Source: Rhytidiadelphus loreus
Lineage: Eukaryota > Streptophyta > Bryopsida > Hypnales > Hylocomiaceae
Reading direction: 5' to 3'
DNA length: 64,000 nucleotides
Assembly (NCBI GenBank): GCA_947034895.1
Contig: OX344762.1
Coordinates: 36,064,760 to 36,128,759 of the forward strand
Below, piece after piece: positions 33,272-44,442 of this stretch (position 1 is the stretch's first letter; the number at the start of each line of letters is the position of its first letter). Under the pieces are notes generated by a model that was not told the origin of the DNA, did not search any database, and saw only the letters and a list, made by a program, of their open reading frames with translations. Position numbers and translations under genes: made by a program.

Positions 33272-35509
33272 ACACTTAAAGGATGAACAAGTGACCTTGG
33301 AAATCATTCCTTTTCATCACGTTGGCTTAAGAAATAGCAAATTAAAGTACTTATTGGAAGTCAAACTATTGTAGAAGACCTCTTCTTTTCACAACAAAAT
33401 TCCAAAGTTGAATATTTGCACTTCTATCCTATTAGAAGGATTCCATGTCACCCATCGGAAGCCAAACATCCGTTTTGACATTTAAGGTTTAAGTGAACAC
33501 ATGCTTAGTCCACTAAAAACAATCCAATAAGCCCATTGAACAAGCTGTGTTGTGTGGATGCAACTGCACATTCTTTTTTCTCAAATTTGGTTCAAGTTTC
33601 CAGTGTTGTGTCCTCGCTGATTTCACCAGGGAAGGTGCATGTAAAGTATGTTGAAAATTGTCTGGTGGTATAATTCCAATGTGTTGAAAAGTGGAGTCAA
33701 AAGACTCCAAACAAGAACAATCCTCAGTAGTGTCCCAACTTATAGTTAGTTCTTGATGAGAGCCCGTCCACGACACCTCAAACACCCATCCTCAGTAACA
33801 TCCAGAAAGCCCCTCTCCATTCTGGTCAAAGAAATACCACAACAATCGTGGAAAGTAGCTTAAAAAATGAAACATTTCAAGTATCCAAAAAAACAAAAAA
33901 ATCCATTTGAGAAATATCCGAGTATTGCTACAAGTTTGCCGTGAAACACTGACTAGACCAAGCATGCTTTCTTTCTAGCAATTAATTGACTATTTACGAA
34001 TGAAAAGAAACTTGTACATTGGGCATGAATGAACCAGCTCCCAATCAATAAATTACAAGGGAAATACAAACTTAAAAACCAACTTTATAAGCATTGATTT
34101 GAGTATGGTTATGATCCTCAAATTGATTTTTTTTTTGGGGGGGGGAGTGTACGTGTGTGAAAGAAGAAACTAGATACTTGTGGCAGGCATTTTTTTAATA
34201 TGGTATCAATAAACTCTTGTATGAGTTTCTATAGTATCCTAGATGAATCTAAAGCTACCATGTTCAAAAGTTGTACATTTTAGACAAGAATATATAGAGG
34301 TTGGTTTTGCATGAGTTATTTTTTATATAATCATTGGGGATGAAATAAACCTAGATGTTCCGTGATGAAGTTCTTTGCAAATGCATCTAACTACAATTTC
34401 AGGTACAATTCAATCATCAGTTTTATAAAATATAAAATAAAGTTTTTATTATTATCAAAAGCTATATTTTTCTCTTTAAGCCTTGAAGTTTTAAATGTTT
34501 TGGATATTAAATGGACTTTGTACAAATTTAAAGTCATGTATCTTTATTTTATTGCATTAAGTACAAAATAACTCTAAAATTTTGATATGTGGAAAAAAAT
34601 AAAAAAATAAAAAATAAAAAATAAAAAGACATATATATATATGAGCATGAGGGACTTGGCCATTACAAATACAAAGTTGGATTTGAAGTCTAGCCTTACT
34701 GTCTTGGATGTTGTAATCACCTACAAATGCTATGATTATTTGAAAAAATTAGAAGTTTATGAGTATTGTAGAATCAAATTTTAAGAAGAAATGAAAATTT
34801 GGTAATAAACTATTATTTTTCCATTAGATGAAATAATTGATTTGCTAATTGAAGAATTGGGATGATATGACTTTTTGGACAAATGTGCATATTTTGGATG
34901 AATAAATTATCTTTCAAATATATAATTTTCATCTTTTATGTCAATGGATGTAAATAGACAATTTCATGACTACACAAAAGGCTGTCTTGGAGTTTGAGTA
35001 CATAGAGTATTGGCTTTTATTTGTGTTGTTTAAGAATAGTTGTTTTGCTTCTAATTGACAATTCTTAGACATTAGGAAAACAACATCTCCAAACTATGAA
35101 CCTAAAGCGGTAGAAAGTTATGTTTGATCAAACACTATATGCAACCTTAAGTATAGTATTTTGTCCTCAAAATCTAAAATAAATAAATATATATTCATCT
35201 ATTTTCAACACATTGTTGTCGCTTATGAAAAATGTTGAATTCCTTCTTTTTAGTAATTGTGTAAGTATTAATCAAGGTAAATTTTTTCTTGAAGGAAGCC
35301 ACAAATAGTACAAGGAATGCAGATCTAGAGCTTTTGAGGCAAAATAAGTCATAGTTGAGGAAGAATTTAAATACAAGATCTTCAATTTTATAAGCTTTTT
35401 TTGTTTTCCTTTCCATTTTTACATAAATTGATTCATAATTTTGCACAAAAATGTATTGACCAAACTAATTGCATCGCTAAAGAATATGCAAATTTATCAT
35501 TTTACATAC
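33272..35509. other. AT-rich spacer
   Basis: No gene is supported. A copy of the dispersed family of the 15.67-kb element appears at about 34160-34300, and an A/T-rich run with TATATATATA lies at 34590-34642. Confidence 0.5.
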
Positions 35510-35513
35510 TTAA

Positions 35514-36457
35514 TCCCTAAACGTCCAAACAATGTTTTTTGGCAACGTAGCAATTTTGGGCAGCTCACTACAGACGTAGTTTTTCTTTTCTTTTCTTTGA
35601 AAATTTCACACAATATGGGAACAAGGGTAGCTTTAAGACCCAACAATTTTCATAACTTTTGACTACATAGTTCAAAAGTTATTGCATGATATGTAATTTT
35701 CAGTGTTTAGCGGGCATACCAAGTAGAAAAAAAACTTCTTTGAAAATCACTTTTTAAAAAAATAAAAATTTGAAATTGATTCTTTAGATTTTTATATATG
35801 TGGTAAGCTTTGAATCATTCCATTTTGATTAATGAGATGAAAGTTATGAGGAATTTTAGTTTGGGTTAGTTTGTGGGTAGTTATGGAATCTCTACTCTAA
35901 AATAAACTTTGAAGTCCTTTATTTAACTCAATTTTAAATATTTTTGGAAAAAAATAAAGACATTAGGTGTATATTGTTTATTACAAAATTACGACTATTG
36001 GGATTGTCATTTTTCAATTCTGTAAATAAATTGTTAACAATTTAGTATTTTTAATCATTATCTACTTCTTTCTACTCACTATTTTTTTCCGATATGTTGT
36101 ACAATTCCAAATGATCTAAAAAATTTCAAGCATCTAGCCAACTTGACTTGGGGAATGAATCCAAAGAGTAACCACCATTTTGGACATTTTCTCGTACAAA
36201 TGTGGCCTTGTGAAGTGCAGCTGCCCTTATTTTCATAGGGCCCAATAAAGGATTTTTGTCACTTCAAACGTTAAAATCTTGCAATCTACAGGGTGGAAAA
36301 TTCTGAAATTTTTTCCACATCTTCTCTAACTATTTTACTACAAGATCCTACGGTTATATTTGTCCAAAAATATTTTTCATCTAAAATTTGGTGCTTGTAA
36401 ATGTAAGGGCAGTTTTGGAGTAGTTTTGGTGAAAACATAGTCTCTGATGTTTAGGGG
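35514..36457. mobile_element. TTAA-flanked element, 944 bp (copy 2, inverted)
   Basis: It starts TCCCTAAACGTCC and ends GATGTTTAGGGG, with TTAA at 35510-35513 and 36458-36461. It is the reverse-orientation homologue of 17151-18105 along its full length, for example the internal CTACAAGATCCTACGGTTA, which appears as its complement in copy 1. Non-coding. Confidence 0.85.
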
Positions 36458-36461
36458 TTAA

Positions 36462-37685
36462 AATGTACGGACTTCATCCATTTCATATAGCTTGTGCAAT
36501 AATTAATGCTCAACCTTGCCAAGCATTATTTTTGGCCCAACCAAAATTGTATTTTGGAAGTGGGGCAATTATGATACAACTTCTTTTCCTCTCACAAACA
36601 ATCTATGGGATTAGCACTGATGGACACTAAGTAACTAACTTGTGCTTGGTCGGAAGGCAAAATAGTCGATTACACATGCGGCTAGGTCAAACAAGGGCTA
36701 GGGCTGGTCCACATTTGGTCTTGTATTATCCAAGGTACAAAACCCCTGAATTTTTGTAACCTAAAGAGCAAATGTAAAAACTTGGCTGTGGTTTGGGAGT
36801 GGCTACTTTTATTTATTTATTTTGAGTCCACTCCAACCTAATTAGGATGTGATTCCAGATAAGAATAATTCCGAATTTCCAAATTTTATCATCCGTACTA
36901 AAGTTAAGAATTCCTATATTTTCTTCACCCTGTAAAAAATTCCACAAAATTCCACAAAATTACCCTACGTGGCGGTTAGATTCAACATGAGGTAAATCAT
37001 TTTGTAAAATAGAAGTGCAACGTGTCATCTTGTGAATGTTTTTAGGTGACGTGGACCCTTGAGAATCTAACGTGGAAATTCAATTTTGGCACTCGTCACA
37101 CCTGTACATGTGGCTCCAGCCCTTATTGCAACAAACCAATGACCTTATGTTTAGCACAAATGAGCTTTTGCGGACAGGTGGAGATGCCCTCAAAAGTTAG
37201 GGTTAGGTTAAGTAGAGTCCAGTCCTTCACCAACGTGGCATGACTCCGACTTTGGAACCTGTCCGAAAATAGAATCGTCTACGGAAAAGGATTGTTCACT
37301 AGCAAATTCCAAAAGCAATAACTTAAGAGAACCACCCCCTCTTTCTGCAAAAGGCCATTCAATTTGGTGGTATTTTAATAAACCCACTTGCAACGTGGGT
37401 TTGCGGCCTCACTTCACGGTTTTTGAGTAATTGCTTGAATTGAAAAAAGGAAAAAATTTAAGAAAAATAAAAATAAAACCACACTATTAAAACCACACTA
37501 ATCTGGAAAAGCGTCTGTCCGTCCCAACCATGCGGGGTTAGGCTAGAAATATCCATTGGCAGTTTCCCATTGGTAGGCCTACGGCAGGGCTAGAAAAGCT
37601 TGGGACGTCGGTCGGTCGGTCCTTTTATTGGCAGTCCGTCCCCTTGGGATGGAATGGCAGGACGCTAAGGAAACTCGTCGTCATT
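36462..37685. other. Spacer, moderately GC-rich after 37 kb
   Basis: No recognisable gene. The open frames at 37.05-37.39 kb on both strands have no family signature. A CGGT/CGGTCGGT tract lies at 37606-37620. Confidence 0.5.
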
Positions 37686-37688
37686 CAA

Positions 37689-38468
37689 AGTGGGCCCAGG
37701 GTGAATTTTGTGTTCTGCAGGGTAATTGTGGGGGAAAAAACAAACAAAACATGCCCCCTATTTTGGGCCAGGGTGAACTGACCCCCTCGCTCGGCCCTGT
37801 GGGCAAGCCCTAAAATTATTTATTTTCTGCACATGAATTCTTTTGTAAAATTTTAATTCATTTTTGCAATCAAAGACCCCAAATTCGAGTAGAGAGGTTA
37901 AGAAAATACCCTAGAACGGCCCAAAATAGTTTTTTTTTTTACATGCACCCTCGGTAAGGGCGAGTGAGGGGATCAATCCACCTTGATCCTATTTTGGGGT
38001 GGGGTGGATTGACCCCCTCGCTCGGCCTTGCGGGCAAACCCTGGAATTATTTATTTTTCGCACATGATTTCTTTTGCAAATTTTTAATTCATTTTTGTAA
38101 TCAGAGACCCCAAATTAGTAGGGAGGTCAAGGAAAAACCCTAGAACGGCCCAAAATAGGGGGATTTTTTTTACATGCATCCCTAGTAGGGCCGAGCGAGG
38201 GGGTCAATCCACCCTGATCCTATTTTGTGCTGGGGTGAACAAACCCCTTGTCCCCAAAGTTATTCATTCAAAGGGGTGTATGTAAAATAAACTACCCCCT
38301 ATTTTGTGCTTAATTAATTTATCTGCTACAACTCTAATTCCTACCACTGTCAGGGCCTCTTATTGCAAATATGAACTCCAAATTTGCAAATTTTATCATG
38401 CATGGCAAATAAATAAAATTCAGTGTATTTCCCTCGGCAACAAGGGAGGGGATTGGTTCACTCCAACG
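37689..38468. mobile_element. Nested cluster of 9-bp-TSD MITEs (host, A, B, C)
   Basis: An older copy starts at 37689 (CCAGGGTGAATTTTG) and is interrupted in its conserved CCCCCTATTTTGTGC segment. Copy A is 37766-37987 (222 bp) and copy B is 37997-38218 (222 bp). The 9-mer CCTATTTTG lies before A, between A and B, and after B (37757-37765, 37988-37996, 38219-38227). A further copy C begins at about 38229 (CTGGGGTGAAC) and ends near 38468 with a diverged terminus. Confidence 0.85.
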
Positions 38469-38584
38469 TTATTTTGTACCATGTTAATGCCATGTTCTTC
38501 ACTTCTTTCTTTCCTTATTTTCTTTTTTGACACAAATGAAACGAAATTTCAATGTTCTTCACCTCTCCCTCCTTGTCCTAGTTT

Positions 38585-38960
38585 GGGGGGTCGGGGTGAA
38601 CTGGACCCCTCGCTTGTCCCCCTGAAGTCAATCCAGGGGGTGCAAGTAAAAAAAAGACCCCCTATTTTGTGCCCAAAAAATGTATGTTCTACATTTGTCC
38701 TTGCTAATTTGGGGCCTCCGATTGCAAATGTGAATCCAAAAATTGCAAACTTTATCATGCGTGGGAAATAAAAAATTTGAGGGTTTTCCTTTGGGGACGA
38801 GCGAGGGGGGGAGTTCACCCCGGCTGTTTGAAGGCGCCTAATTACAAATATGAACTCCAAATTTTCCAAATTTTATTCATATGTGGAAAATTTAAAAATT
38901 CATGTGGTTTTTCTCTAGGGATAAATCCATCCCCCATCGGCCCACTTCGTAGTAGGACGT
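38585..38960. mobile_element. Further 9-bp-TSD MITE copy plus fragment
   Basis: A copy runs from about 38590 (GGTCGGGGTGAACTGGACCC) to about 38825 (GGGAGTTCACCCCGGCTG). It is followed by a second internal fragment (ATTACAAATATGAACTCC to about 38935). Target duplications were not resolved here. Confidence 0.7.
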
Positions 38961-39036
38961 GTTTCGCGTCCTGCCTTTGAATGGTCCAGTGGCAAGATTG
39001 GTGAGAACGGAGGCTTTGGAGGACCGTGTCAAAAAG

Positions 39037-39263
39037 GATCAGGGTGGATTGACCCCCTCGCTCGTCCTTACCAGGGGTGTATGTAAAAAAAAAGCCCCCT
39101 ATTTGGGGCCGTTCTAGGATATACTCTCGACCCCCCCTAGACTAATTTGGGGTCTCTGATCGCAAAAATGAATTAAAATTTTGCAAAAAAAATCATGTGC
39201 GGAAAATAAATAATTCCAGGGTTTGCCCGCAGGGCCGAGCGAGGGGGTCAGTTCTCCCTGGCC
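39037..39263. mobile_element. MITE, 227 bp, perfect 9-bp target duplication
   Basis: It starts GATCAGGGTGGATTGACCCC and ends GGGGTCAGTTCTCCCTGGCC. GTCAAAAAG flanks both sides (39028-39036 and 39264-39272). Same family as 30356-30579 and 42925-43155. Confidence 0.9.
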
Positions 39264-39272
39264 GTCAAAAAG

Positions 39273-40010
39273 GGACGAGGGACGAGGGGTGCATTATTAA
39301 TTGACGGAAGCTGAACGAAGAATAAGTAAAAGACCACAGGATATGAAGGGGTCCGTGAGTCCGTCTTCCGTAAACGGACGGACGGACCGACGGACAGACA
39401 AATAAGTTGGATATTTCATCCATTTGTTGGACAGACCTCATCCAGTTATTCGGCAGTCGGTGGATACCAAGTTGAACTGGCCGTTGAACTGGCCCCGGAA
39501 GGACCGCATATTTCAGGAGCCTCGATGAGTGGGGCCTCATGGTTTTTGGAAGCTATTTTATTTTATTTTATTTTTATACATTTTATATTTTATATTTTTA
39601 TTTATTTGGGTTCAGATAGAAGGGCAAATTCATTTCACAGGGATGAAAAATGTACAGTCACCAACTCAATGGAGATTTTGAAAGAAATTTGGAAGACTGA
39701 TTTGGTATGGAGATTTTTATTTGTTTAAATTATTAATACTCTGCAACATGCAGTGTTCTTTCAACTTGGTGAAATGGTATTGAGAATTTTCTTTGCATTC
39801 AGATTATAGTTTATGCAATATTGATCAACAGTCTATTAAAAAAAATCTTTAATTCTTGATTTTTTTAAGGGGGAATCTTCTATATTGGGTATGCAAAAAA
39901 CCCTAATTGCTCCCTTTTTCATCTTTGGAGGGAATCTAATAATTTTTTAAATTTAACATAGATGATAATCTTTTGAAAATTTGATTGCAAATATGGAATC
40001 AGAGACTTTG
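39273..40010. other. Spacer
   Basis: A GGAC/CGGA-rich short tract lies at 39372-39395 and T/A-rich sequence at 39555-39605. No gene recognised. Confidence 0.5.
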
Positions 40011-40014
40011 AAGT

Positions 40015-40111
40015 ACACAAAATAGTGAAATTAGGTTGCCCCAGACTATAGTTGACCATGTCTGAAAGTGTTAGATATGAGAAGGGGCAACCTAATTTCA
40101 CTATTTTGTGT
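40015..40111. repeat. Perfect 28-bp stem-loop
   Basis: Arm 40015-40042 (starting ACACAAAATAGTGAAATTAG) is the exact reverse complement of 40084-40111, with a loop of 41 bases. It may be a foldback MITE core or a small-RNA precursor. A miRNA is not claimed. Confidence 0.85.
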
Positions 40112-42550
40112 AGATAGGTGAGGTTAAAAGGGTGCTTAAATTTTTGGAAAATTACTAACATAGTTTGTCTAAAAAGAATAAAAATATATTCAAAGATTGT
40201 CTAATTTATAAAAATTAAACTCGCATTCAATTTATAGAAATTCAACTTGCTCTACACAATGCTGCATCACTTCTTTGTCAATAATTGTAAACATACCATT
40301 ATAAAAAATCTGAAGCCTTAAGAAGGCTTTTTTCAAAAATGTTTAAATTCTGGTTGCGCTGCATTTACAGAAAAATAATTTATTTTTAGGATTTTAAGAT
40401 ATTGAGATTTTTGGAAGAAAAAAAAATTCAAATCGCCAATCTGATGTGGCGCTGACGCAGCACTGACGTTGGACTAGTAGTGCCACATCTGATTTCAAAT
40501 TTAAAAAATTAAAAAAACGTTTTTTAAGCACTTTTTTCTTGTTTTTGCATTGCTACCACTCCAAACTAGCAGCCCACTGTAGGCCCGAAATTTTTCCTAA
40601 TGATTGCAAAGTTTTTTGCATTGCCATTTTGACCATTTTAAAGTACAATCTCTCACAAACAAAAAATCTCTCTCACAAGCAATAAATTGTGACATACAAG
40701 GTAGAGAATTTAGGGTTTAGAGGTCAAAACAAGGATTTAGGTAAATGCAACCACCTTAGATGATGAAAGTAGCAACAAACATACAAAATTTGTTAGAATG
40801 ACTTTGATGATTGCCCAACTTGTTTTAATTATATTTAAATAAAACTCAATTTTAATATGTTTTTTTTTATAGCCTAACTACTTTTTGCACTTTTTTTAAT
40901 TATGAGGTAGAAAGTTGCCCAAGCTACCAACAAGCTTGGGTAGTTGGTACTCAAATCTTAAGATTTCTTATTCTAAGTTATGATAAAATATTATTAGAAA
41001 GGTTTTACATCTGAAAATATTATGTGTTAAGATTTAAATAGAATAATATGGAAATTTTTATTGAAATATTTAATGCATTATGTTGTTTAACATGCAATAT
41101 TTTTAGTAATGTCTTAATGCATCATGTTTTTAGATAGAAAATACATTTTAGAACAACATATCTATATGTGAATAAACTTATTGTCTAAATTTAATGTGTC
41201 CATTTATATCCTATCTAAGTCTTAACTCATCTACTTATGAGATCCGAAACATTTTTAATAATTAGAATCCTATGAGATTTAAAAGTGTGGCCTAAATAGA
41301 TTATAAAAGGCTTCCAATAACTAAGATCCTCTCCAAATTTGTAGGCATTCCATTGTCAAGTAACAATATTAAACTTGTCCAATAGTTAATATCCTATAGA
41401 GACTACAGATTCTCATAAATATTTATTCCATTTAAAAGATGAATTTGTTTCTTAAACTCTTATCTCAATCATAAAGAAGGTGATGTCAACAACAAATGAA
41501 TACACACCTTTCCATCCATCAATCAAAAAATAAAAAATTTAATCATTCATTAAAAACTATCCAACAATCTTTGGACAATCTTTCAAATCTTAGTTGCTCA
41601 AATAACATGTCATCAATCAAATTTCATTCTTGGCAAATTAGAGTTCAAGACTACAAACATCTACTACTATGGTATATCAACCACATATATTCAAAGATAT
41701 AATAATAAAAATATTCTAAAAATACCCAAATTGCTATTGTCAATTCCAAAAACTAAATGCTTTACACTCACAAATGTTGGTACATTTGGAGACAAACCAC
41801 AGAGCAAACCACCTGACTACACACTCCCATCATAGCTTTGGCTTTGCTTTGGCCATGCTTTTCATCCTCTACTTCAAATTGCAATTGCAATACTACATTA
41901 CGTCCTAACTTAACCCTTAAATGATGAACATGTTGTAAGTAGTATCCAATATGAATAGGCCCTTAATTTATGTCAATCCAGAGAACAAGGATTAGAGTTC
42001 TTCTTCAACAAAAAATTCAAGAATCCAAAAAAAAAATCAAATACTTAGGATGAATGTACCTTCAAATAGATGAGGTGGCAACACTTCCTAGACTCATAGT
42101 ATGGATGATTTTTTCTTTATGCGTCTATATTCTTGAGTGCTTCAATAATGTTTCCATGACTCATACTTCTCTAGTTTAAAATCTTACATGTATATTAAAA
42201 TTTGGATATTCAAATCATATCATTCTAGAATGTTTATTGCCTTGCTTGTGTTTTAGGAGGCAAAATGTGATAGGAGCCAAATCTTGAGTCTTTACCCCCA
42301 AATCCCAACGAGTCGTCATTCCATAATAATGATCTAAGCACTTCAAGTTGATGTTTTGTCCAAATTACTTCACATTCATTCCAAATAATGCTTGACTCTT
42401 TGCAAAGAAACCCTCCTTGATGATCAAATTAAACAAATTGAGAATCCCAATATCAATACAACATTTTAATACAAAGATGTAAGCCCCAGTACTCCCAAAT
42501 TTTGAAAAGAAGACTTAAGCGTCACACCGTTAAGTAATTGAGAATCCCCA
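40112..42550. other. AT-rich spacer
   Basis: No gene supported. 40.43-40.50 kb contains a short GC-rich patch (GATGTGGCGCTGACGCAGC). Nothing else recognised. Confidence 0.5.
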
Positions 42551-42839
42551 TTCATCCCGGGCCATTCATTTTCCCACGTCTAAAATGAACCTTTCGAAAG
42601 GTCCCCCCAACTGCAAACGACCACTCCAATCTGAAGTCAGAACCCCCCCGAAAAGGAAAGGGAGACACGACTACCACGACCAACACACCCAATGAGTGCC
42701 AGCCTACGAATAATTGAACAGCCAAGTGGTAAAAAAAAAATCCCCAAAATAATACAACCGAATTAAACCCAGAATAATTGGAATTACACACGTCCCCTTC
42801 AAAACAGCCTCACCAGCAAGGAAAGGAGAGCTCCGAAAG

Positions 42840-43320
42840 GAGAGCTCAACAGAAGTAAAAGAAAGAAAGGGCCCTCAAAGAAAGGCAACCCCTAGATAGA
42901 AAGAAAGGAAGGATCCTAAAAGATGGCCAGGGAGGATTGACCCCCTCATTGGCTTAGTCAAGGGTAATTGTAAAAAATGCCCCCCCCTATTTTGTGCTGC
43001 GTTTAAAAAAAAATTCTTTACTTCATATGCATTGAGGGACTTTTGATTGCAAATATGAATTCAAAATTTCCTAATTTTATCATATGTTGCAAATATTCTG
43101 TGTTTTCCCTGAGGATAAAACATGGGGCAATGAGGGGGGTCAATTCACCTTGTCCCTAAAAGAAAGGCCACCCGAGAAAAAGAAAAAGAAAGGTCCATAT
43201 AAGAAATGCCACCCGAGAGAGAGAAAGAAAAGAAAGGGTCGTAAAAGACAGGCAGCCCCAGAAAGAAAAGAAAGAAAGGGCCCCAAAGCTAGGGAGGCAA
43301 CTGACCCCGAGAAAGAAAGT
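42840..43320. repeat. Purine-rich tandem repeat, about 45-50-bp unit, split by a MITE
   Basis: Units of the type CCTAAAAGAAAGGCCACCCG followed by A/G-rich GAAAGAAAAGAAAGG occur at 42850-42924 and 43156-43320. The MITE at 42925-43155 separates the two parts. Lysine-rich open frames across this array are by-products of the repeat. Confidence 0.75.
42925..43155. mobile_element. MITE, 231 bp, 9-bp target duplication with one mismatch
   Basis: The left end GGCCAGGGAGGATTGACC and right end GGTCAATTCACCTTGTCC are flanked by CTAAAAGAT (42916-42924) and CTAAAAGAA (43156-43164). Because the host is a tandem repeat whose units contain TAAAAGA, the duplication alone is weaker evidence here than in the other copies. 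Confidence 0.8.
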
Positions 43321-43399
43321 AAGAAGCTGGGAGGAAAGAAAACGCAGGAAGCGCAGGAGCAGGACACATGTCCCTCCTTTGTGGCTATGGCGGGTCCCT

Positions 43400-44440
43400 C
43401 GCTCGTCGTGCTGTTGCTGTTCCCGTTGCTGCACCTCGACAACTGAACGACCGTCGCCACAAGACTCAGGCAAGGCAAGCCTCCCATAAGGAAGAACCCC
43501 ATTTGCTTCTCGCAATTGGAGCCTCTTGCTTTGCAATTGGACGGAGGGCGGGCGGGGTCCTTGGGTGTGTTCCCCTTCCTTCCTTCCTTTCTTCCCTTTT
43601 TTTTTATTTCTTGGGGGCCGTTGGTCCGTCACCACCACCTCACTAGCTTCGTCGGTTTCGCGCTTGTATTATGCAACAATAACAACAGGTTCGTCGTGGC
43701 ACTGAATGGGCCCTCCCTTTTGCCTACACTGCGAGCCTCGCTCGCCTTCTTCTTTCATTTCAGTTCAGTTGGGTTCTGACACTTAACTTAGATTAGAAGC
43801 TGGGAGGAGTGGGAGGAGTGCTGCACGCGGGGATCTGAGGGAGGGAGCTTCGTGTACATAGTTTGAGGGGGAGGTTCTGGACTCGTTGGCTTCTTGTAGG
43901 TGTCTGAGGACTGTCTTTGGAGGTAAGCTGTTTGTGGGTTCTACCGATTCGGTGGAATTGGAGTCGGTGGAGGAGGAGATAGTTCTTCTAGGGTCGGCGG
44001 TTTGGTGGTTTGGTTTGGGGGTGCACGTGGATTTGGAGTGGGACGGGGGGCAGGAGAGTAGATCAGTGGTGCTGTGTTTTAAGATTGGTGAGTGATTTCA
44101 AGGGGGCTTTTCTGTTGTTGGGGTAGATCATGTTTGAGAGATTGGATGTGTGTGTGTGTGTGTGTGGTGGCGGCGGCGGCGGCTATGGTGGAGAGGGAGA
44201 CGGTGAAGGAGTGGTGGTGGGGAACAGTATGTGAGGATTTAGTCTGACGAGTACATATGAGGATTGTGTCTGACAGTGTTTTGTGAATTGTGTGCAGACG
44301 GGAAGAAGGTGAGGATTGGCCCCCATGTCACCCCTCCAACCCACCCCGCTTATGTAGTCTTTGGACTACTCACAGTCGAGATTCGTGGGGAGAGTAGCAC
44401 AGGGGCGTGGTGAGTCTTCATTCATCTATAGAGAGATTGA
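43400..44440 (+). promoter_or_regulatory. Promoter/leader region of the 44.4-kb gene
   Basis: A GC-richer stretch precedes the small-protein gene. It contains a pyrimidine-rich patch at 43715-43770, a (GT)n run at 44147-44165 that passes into (GGC)n near 44168-44182, and purine-rich leader sequence. A transcript start and a possible 5'UTR intron lie here but cannot be placed from sequence alone. Confidence 0.35.
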
Positions 44441-44442
44441 AG

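Noticed and set aside
40015..40111. MicroRNA gene
   Set aside because: Perfect long arms without known mature sequence fit an inverted-repeat element equally well; small-RNA data are needed.
43084..43446. Lysine-rich 120-residue protein
   Set aside because: The frame is produced by a purine-rich tandem repeat and begins inside a MITE.
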